Source of the DNA: Effusibacillus dendaii
Lineage (GTDB): Bacteria > Bacillota > Bacilli > Tumebacillales > Effusibacillaceae
Reading direction: 5' to 3'
NCBI RefSeq assembly: GCF_015097055.1
Contig: NZ_AP023366.1
Span: 1,612,001-1,676,000 of the forward strand
Length of the DNA stretch: 64,000 bases
The notes beneath the pieces were generated by a model. That model saw only the letters and a program-made list of their open reading frames with translations, ran no database searches and was not told the DNA's origin. Positions 59,594 to 64,000 of the stretch are shown in pieces (the first letter of the stretch is position 1; each line of letters starts with the position of its first letter). Made by a program: the position numbers and the translations under genes.

Positions 59594-60063
59594 TTACTGG
59601 TTTTTCTCCTGTACGCCCCATGAAAGGTAGGTGATCCCGTGCGAATCGGATCGAACCGTCAGGCTGAATGCCTGTAAATGATTCAGACTGCGGCGCCGAA
59701 TCTCATCCTTTGTAGCCGTACCCGCTTGTGTTCCCAAACCGGCTTGTGTCGCTGGTGTATTCAAGCCAGCTTGCGTACTCAAACGGGGTTTCGGCTGATT
59801 CTCAGGCCCAGCCATTTTCTGGCTTGACAGTTGATTCGGCTGTTGATTCGGGATCAAGGATACGGCCATCACAATCGATGCGGCAGCAAGCACACCCGCC
59901 CACAGTGCAGTGAACCATTTCCCCCCAGTGAATGGCGATTCATTTTGTCACTGATCTGCTTTACAGATTGACTATTCTGTTGTCTGTCGTTATCGATTGC
60001 CCGCAACACCCGTTGTTGCAAACGTTTCAACGTCTCGTCCGAAATATCCAGCGAATTATGCAT
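59594..60063 (-). pseudogene. Probable anti-sigma factor, frameshifted
   Basis: From ATG 60063 the minus strand reads MHNSLDISDETLKRLQQRVL and on to DKMNRHS, then a run of six G (59921-59926) breaks the frame. One more G would continue into GGKWFTALWAGVLAAASIVM, a single membrane helix, and an extracytoplasmic part with TQAG repeats ending YLSWGVQEKNQ at 59594. A cytoplasmic head, one helix and an outer domain beside a sigma gene fit an anti-sigma factor. No named family is recognised. The break may be real decay, slippage variation or a sequencing error. Confidence 0.55.
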
Positions 60064-60491
60064 ATGCTGTTCCGCTTCAGTCCTTCCAGATAATGCAATA
60101 CAATCACTTCGCGATACTTCAGCGGCAATCGCATCGCGTTGCACAAGAGTTCATTCCGGTTCATCCTGTTCATCGCTTCCTGTTCGGCAGAACGTTCAGA
60201 AACGTTTTCTGCAAACGGCTGCATCAGAACAAGTTTGCGGTAACTCCAGGAACGCAAATAATCTTTACAGGCATTTACCGTGATGCGGTACAACCATGTG
60301 GCGGCAGCCGACTCTCCCCGGTATGCATCAAATTTTTGATAGGCACGCAAAAAAACTTCCTGCGCGATGTCTTCCGCTACCATTTGATCCTTCACATAGT
60401 AGAATGCGGTGCGGATGACCGCCGCTCCATGCAAACTCACCCACTCGCTGATCTGTCTCTTTTTTTCTGCTTCTGTTTGCCAGTCTTGCAA
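60027..60491 (-). pseudogene. ECF sigma factor lacking an intact region 4
   Basis: The 154-residue reading has ECF region 2 (VAEDIAQEVFLRAYQKFDAY) and ATWLYRITVNACKDYLR. Region 4 begins LPLKYREVIVLHYLEGL, then changes to KRNSICIIRWIFRTRR and stops with no DNA-binding helix-turn-helix. Either a one-base frameshift occurred (the other frame reads TEAEQHMHNSLDISDETLKR, HTH-like) or the HTH was deleted. As written it should not recognise a -35. TTG at 60491 follows GGGGTG. Confidence 0.65.
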
Positions 60492-60527
60492 AAAGGGACA
60501 CCCCGTTTCAGTTCCGGAACTGCTTGT

Positions 60528-60556
60528 TAGACGATAGATTCGTGCATTTTGCTACA
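60528..60556 (-). promoter_or_regulatory. Possible ECF-type promoter of the sigma gene
   Basis: Minus-strand TGTAGC (60551-60556), 17-bp spacer, CGTCTA (60528-60533). CGTCTA is typical of ECF -10 elements, and the position 30-40 bp before the sigma ribosome site suggests autoregulation. The -35 is weak. Confidence 0.35.
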
Positions 60557-60629
60557 GGTCCGGACCATTCTTTCGTTCTCTGCATATCGTCTCCTATGCT
60601 ACAATGAAAAGAAAAAATAGGAGGCACAC

Positions 60630-61028
60630 ATGGAAGCCGTACTGGAAATTATCGTTCGCTCTACTGAAATTGATGTAAACGGCCACGTTAACAACGCCAA
60701 ATATCTGGAATACCTTGAATGGGGCCGGGAAGAATGGTTTGAGCAAAACGATCTCTATTACGATCGGATTCTCGCGATGGGAGCACAAACCGTTACGGTT
60801 AACATCAATATTAACTATCGGAAAGAATGCAAGCAGGGCGACGTTTTGATCATTAAAACCCGGCCGCAGAAATTGGGACGCACCAGTTTTGTGCTGCTTC
60901 AGGAAATTTTTAAGAAAAATGGAGAATTGGCAGCCGATGCAACCGTCACAGTTGTAACGATAGACACTGAGACACGCAAAAGCCGTCCGGTTCCCGCAGA
61001 AATCGCCCGCCTATTCCCCGCGAGCTGA
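60630..61028 (+). CDS. Hotdog-fold acyl-CoA thioesterase (YbgC/FadM type)
   Basis: A 132-residue protein of the 4-hydroxybenzoyl-CoA thioesterase family. VRSTEIDVNGHVNNAKYLEY has the family pattern with the Asp-x-x-x-H-x-x-N segment, followed by EWGREEWFEQ and INYRKECKQGDVLIIKT. It hydrolyses acyl-CoA thioesters; chain preference unknown. ATAGGAGGCACAC precedes the ATG. Monocistronic, divergent from the sigma gene. Confidence 0.88.
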   Translation: MEAVLEIIVRSTEIDVNGHVNNAKYLEYLEWGREEWFEQNDLYYDRILAMGAQTVTVNININYRKECKQGDVLIIKTRPQKLGRTSFVLLQEIFKKNGELAADATVTVVTIDTETRKSRPVPAEIARLFPAS

Positions 61029-61126
61029 TCCGCCCTAATCAATTCCTATAGGGAAAATAGCCGTGTCAGAGCCGATCACCGCGCGAGTAAAATGAAGTAA
61101 ACAAACTTGCGCGGGAGGTTTTTGAC

Positions 61127-61462
61127 GTGGATTTTTCGAAGTTTGTCAAATTTGGCGGACATACGTTTAACCTTTTGCAAAACAAAGATTTGTTGGGGTT
61201 ATATGGAATAGTGAAACCAAGTCTGATGAATCAACTCAAAAATATGTGGGTATCACCATCCTCACAAAATGCCAATACACAACAGGGATCGAATTCCGCA
61301 GGAATTGCGCCACCCATCCCCTACTCGTATCCGATTCCGATTGACTCCCCTCACTGGCGGCCTCCTGTATACTATCGGCCTTATGGGCACCCGTATGGGG
61401 GAAACTTTTTTCCAGTTGGTTATCCGAGGATAACGGGCTATGCGCCCAAACGGCGTCCATAA
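61127..61462 (+). CDS. Pro/Tyr-rich hypothetical protein, possibly spore-coat related
   Basis: A 111-residue protein. The first 45 residues are a soluble helical segment (MDFSKFVKFGGHTFNLLQNK). The C-terminal half is rich in Pro, Tyr, His and Gly (HWRPPVYYRPYGHPYGGNFF). GTG at 61127 follows GCGGGAGG. The tail composition recalls YppG-like coat proteins, but I cannot assign a family. Confidence 0.6.
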   Translation: MDFSKFVKFGGHTFNLLQNKDLLGLYGIVKPSLMNQLKNMWVSPSSQNANTQQGSNSAGIAPPIPYSYPIPIDSPHWRPPVYYRPYGHPYGGNFFPVGYPRITGYAPKRRP

Positions 61463-61476
61463 AGAATCGCCCCAAC

Positions 61477-61522
61477 AAGAAAGACCTTGCCGGAATGTAA
61501 CAGTTCCGCAAGGTCTTTCTTT
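61477..61522. terminator. Strong bidirectional terminator
   Basis: AAGAAAGACCTTGC (61477-61490) pairs perfectly with GCAAGGTCTTTCTT (61508-61521), extended by CGGAA/TTCCG. It separates convergent genes. Confidence 0.85.
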
Positions 61523-61547
61523 CGCTGTCAGAACATATCCGTTTCTG

Positions 61548-63065
61548 TCAGTTGGCAGGCGCCGTTTTCGTATAATCTGTTGTATCGGCCGGAAACCATT
61601 TGATGCCTATACTTGCCCTGCCTGTTTCATCAGGCGGGTTCAACTGCAGATCGTCAGCTGGAACCCGTTCCTTGTTCACAAACACAATCGTATTTTTCGG
61701 GTCTTCTACATAAAATGTCAACCCCCGAACTTTGTCGATCGTAATCTCCTGATTCCCAAAGATCGGATCCTGAATCGATTTCAGGAAGATCACCATTTTT
61801 CCGTTTTTCTTTTTCATCTTGTACTGTACAAACTGCTGTGCTACGCTGTAATTCAATAAACGGGAGGTGCGGGCAACAAGGATTTTTCCGTTGTGATGAT
61901 AATCGGCCAACATCCGAAGCGCACCCACATCAGCCGGATAATAGAACGTAAACGGTGTTTTCGTACCGCCAAAATGTTCCGCATAAATGCAATACTGTTG
62001 TTTCGCCATCAGTTGATCGAGCCGCTCTTTCGTCAGCGCCTGATACAAATCGCCGTCCGCACTCCACATCCATTTGATTTGACCTTTTATAATATCATAG
62101 GTATAACGATGGAACCCCCAAATCTTTTGACCGTCTCTTAGAGTAATGGGAAAAATAGGGCTGTCTTGACCGAACTGGCTTTCCCCGAGAGAATTCCATA
62201 CAAACCGGATTCCATTTTTCACCGTCAAATCGGTGTGATAGTAAGGGGATTTCGGATCGTCGCCCGCCTGGTATTTCAGGAACGTAATCGGGTTGTATCC
62301 CCCGAAGTTTTGCCGATTCGCTTCATTCCCGTGGTTAATCCAGTAAGAAGGATGAATCCCCAGTCGGTTCATCACATCCCAGGCAGCTTGCGCCAAACCA
62401 CGAGTAAACAGCGTATGGGAAGGATTTTTCCGGGAAAAATCACCAAAGGAATGGATTCCATCAATCCAGCCGGCATCTGCATAGTGTTTGATCAAATTGC
62501 CGTTTTTGAGTGTATTTGGATCGGTTAATTTAAACACGGTCATCACCGAATCCAATCCTTCACCGTTCATGTCCACTTTCAGGTTCATATCATCCGCCAT
62601 ATAAACCCAAAATGTGTCGCCCACATCAAGTCCCAATCCAGGACCGGCAGGCGTCATTTCTTTTGTGTTTAAAAAACGGTGATATACGGCAAATTCCCGT
62701 GGAGTCGTTTCGTCAATGTCGCTGGCAAACGCGAACATCGCACGGTATGGGTAGGGAAATTTCCGAATGTCACGTGCACGATCCGGGATGACTATGGCAT
62801 TCGAATCGGCGCCCTCATCTATATAGATGTCCGTATCCGCCGCTGCAAACGCTTGCTGTAATCCGCTTATTTGCCCATCCCTTTCGGCAGAAGCCATAAC
62901 ACCGGACCGCTTCGCAAACGTATTTTGCAAACCGTAATGATGACTCGGCTTGGCTTGAGCCGCGATCACATGCCGCGTAGTTTGCAAGCGAAATCCGGCA
63001 ATCGACAAGACCAGGATAAGCATTAAAAAAACGCCTACAATCATACGAAAATTCCTGTTCACCAT
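61548..63065 (-). CDS. Exported protein of unknown function with deacetylase-like features
   Basis: A 505-residue protein with an N-terminal signal or anchor helix (about residues 8-27). AMFAFASDIDETTPREF near residue 110 and HPSYWINHGNEANRQNFGG near 235 look like the metal-binding parts of polysaccharide-deacetylase or related TIM-barrel enzymes, and a beta-rich C-terminal domain follows. The usual NodB motif is not clear, so the activity is a guess. ATG at 63065 is used. It is divergent from pgi. Confidence 0.65.
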   Translation of the reverse strand: MVNRNFRMIVGVFLMLILVLSIAGFRLQTTRHVIAAQAKPSHHYGLQNTFAKRSGVMASAERDGQISGLQQAFAAADTDIYIDEGADSNAIVIPDRARDIRKFPYPYRAMFAFASDIDETTPREFAVYHRFLNTKEMTPAGPGLGLDVGDTFWVYMADDMNLKVDMNGEGLDSVMTVFKLTDPNTLKNGNLIKHYADAGWIDGIHSFGDFSRKNPSHTLFTRGLAQAAWDVMNRLGIHPSYWINHGNEANRQNFGGYNPITFLKYQAGDDPKSPYYHTDLTVKNGIRFVWNSLGESQFGQDSPIFPITLRDGQKIWGFHRYTYDIIKGQIKWMWSADGDLYQALTKERLDQLMAKQQYCIYAEHFGGTKTPFTFYYPADVGALRMLADYHHNGKILVARTSRLLNYSVAQQFVQYKMKKKNGKMVIFLKSIQDPIFGNQEITIDKVRGLTFYVEDPKNTIVFVNKERVPADDLQLNPPDETGRASIGIKWFPADTTDYTKTAPAN

Positions 63066-63157
63066 GTTGTCCTACCCCTGAATTGATGAAATATGATTTA
63101 ATAGCATTATAAAAGATTTCACTTAATAAATGTATATTTTTATTCAAGGAGCAGCCC

Positions 63158-64000
63158 ATGCCAAATCTAATTGAATTTGATTACTCCGCCTCGAACTCGT
63201 TTATAGATGAAAAAGAGCTGAATCGGCTGCAGCCTTCTGTTCAAACCGCTCATCAACAGCTGCACGATCCAAACGGAGTGTGGAAAGGGTCAACCGGTTG
63301 GGTGCATTTGCCCGTTGCCTTTCACCAAAGAGAATTGGTAAAAATCCAAACTGCCGCCCGAAAAATCCAATCGCAGTCAGACGCGTTTCTTGTGATTGGC
63401 ATTGGCGGTTCTTATCTCGGTTCAAGGGCCGCGATTGAAATGCTGTCGCACTCGTTTTACAACCTGCTGCCAGCGGATACCCGGCAGACTCCGCAGGTTT
63501 TTTTTGCGGGGCAAAACATAAGTTCCGTTTATCTGACACATTTGCTGGAGATTCTGCAGGACAAAGAGATTTCATTGAACGTCATCTCCAAATCGGGTAC
63601 CACAACGGAGCCGGCGATTGCCTTCCGGATTTTTCGGGATTTCTTGGAGAAAAAGTACGGAAAACAAGGGGCCCGCGAGCGGATTTATGTAACGACCGAC
63701 AGCTCGAAAGGCGCCCTGCGGCAGTTAGCAGAACAGGAAGGATATGAAACGTTTGCCATTCCGGATGATGTTGGCGGGCGTTATTCGGTATTGACAGCAG
63801 TCGGATTGCTGCCAATGGCAGTTGCTGGCATTGACGTGGAATCTGTTTTGGCAGGCGCAGCGGATGCTTACCACGCTTACTCGACTCCTCTGCTTGAAGA
63901 AAACGACTGCTACCGCTATGCGTCCATCCGCAACCTCCTGTATCAGCAGGGAAAAACAATTGAAATCCTGGTCAACTACGAACCGGCTCTGCACTGCTTT
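63158..64000 (+). CDS. pgi: Glucose-6-phosphate isomerase (5' part, runs off the window)
   Basis: ATG at 63158, nine bases after CAAGGAG, opens a frame that stays open to the window end (281 codons). It has the sugar isomerase motif [38 protein letters not shown] and [20 protein letters not shown] followed by [17 protein letters not shown]. Pgi interconverts glucose-6- and fructose-6-phosphate. The catalytic C-terminal part lies beyond 64000. Confidence 0.95.
   Translation, partial: MPNLIEFDYSASNSFIDEKELNRLQPSVQTAHQQLHDPNGVWKGSTGWVHLPVAFHQRELVKIQTAARKIQSQSDAFLVIGIGGSYLGSRAAIEMLSHSFYNLLPADTRQTPQVFFAGQNISSVYLTHLLEILQDKEISLNVISKSGTTTEPAIAFRIFRDFLEKKYGKQGARERIYVTTDSSKGALRQLAEQEGYETFAIPDDVGGRYSVLTAVGLLPMAVAGIDVESVLAGAADAYHAYSTPLLEENDCYRYASIRNLLYQQGKTIEILVNYEPALHCF

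Noticed and set aside
1-64000. CRISPR arrays, tRNA and rRNA genes
   Set aside because: No regularly spaced repeats with unique spacers and no cloverleaf or rRNA sequence were seen on either strand.

Overview
The window looks like chromosome of an endospore-forming Bacillota, most likely Bacilli close to Alicyclobacillaceae (Effusibacillus/Tumebacillus type). This is inferred from strong AGGAGG-type ribosome binding sites, frequent GTG/TTG starts, a proline T-box, AddAB instead of RecBCD, spore-coat and cortex-lytic type proteins (YheC/D, YaaH), and an esterase resembling Alicyclobacillus Est2. No rRNA, tRNA or CRISPR array was seen. One 6S RNA, one Mn2+ riboswitch, one T-box and one L20-type leader were.

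Left part (1-15 kb): a graveyard (IS1182 N-terminus fused to an IS256 C-terminus fused to a frameshifted beta-carbonic anhydrase), then a yybP-ykoY (Mn2+) riboswitch ahead of a YugP-type membrane zinc protease, panD, threonine synthase plus a YheC/D ATP-grasp protein, cheW beside a broken chemoreceptor, a LexA-controlled error-prone polymerase operon, an MFS exporter, 6S RNA, a YaaH-like hydrolase, and a 1029-residue exported phosphodiester glycosidase/metallophosphoesterase.

Centre-left (15-31 kb, almost all minus strand): the proline operon proB-proA-proC behind a Pro-specific T-box, a GlcD-type FAD oxidase, rmuC, a LysR regulator, a quinone oxidoreductase and addB-addA. Centre (31-44 kb): a broken YitT protein, then an eight-gene minus-strand operon (TcuA-like flavoprotein, EtfB, EtfA, TRAP transporter DctP-DctQ-DctM, an isocitrate/isopropylmalate-type dehydrogenase, a PrpF-type isomerase) with a divergent LysR gene. 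I read it as an uptake and catabolic module for a tricarboxylate such as tricarballylate or aconitate, with electrons passing to an electron-transfer flavoprotein instead of TcuB. mnmM-mnmL (tRNA wobble uridine modification) follow.

Right part (44-64 kb): remnants of EcsC, truncated globin and cytochrome c genes, an Est2-like esterase, pckA, an ECF transporter module in which the second ATPase is fused to the T component, divergent from bioY with a BirA-type operator between, rpsF-rpsR without ssb, infC-rpmI-rplT, LysR and EamA genes, leuCD, a damaged ECF sigma/anti-sigma pair, a thioesterase, and the 5' part of pgi running off the end.

Several genes carry single-base indels, many in short homopolymers (carbonic anhydrase, yitT, the anti-sigma gene, the chemoreceptor). 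Some are clearly decaying genes, but read-level verification would separate decay from sequencing error.
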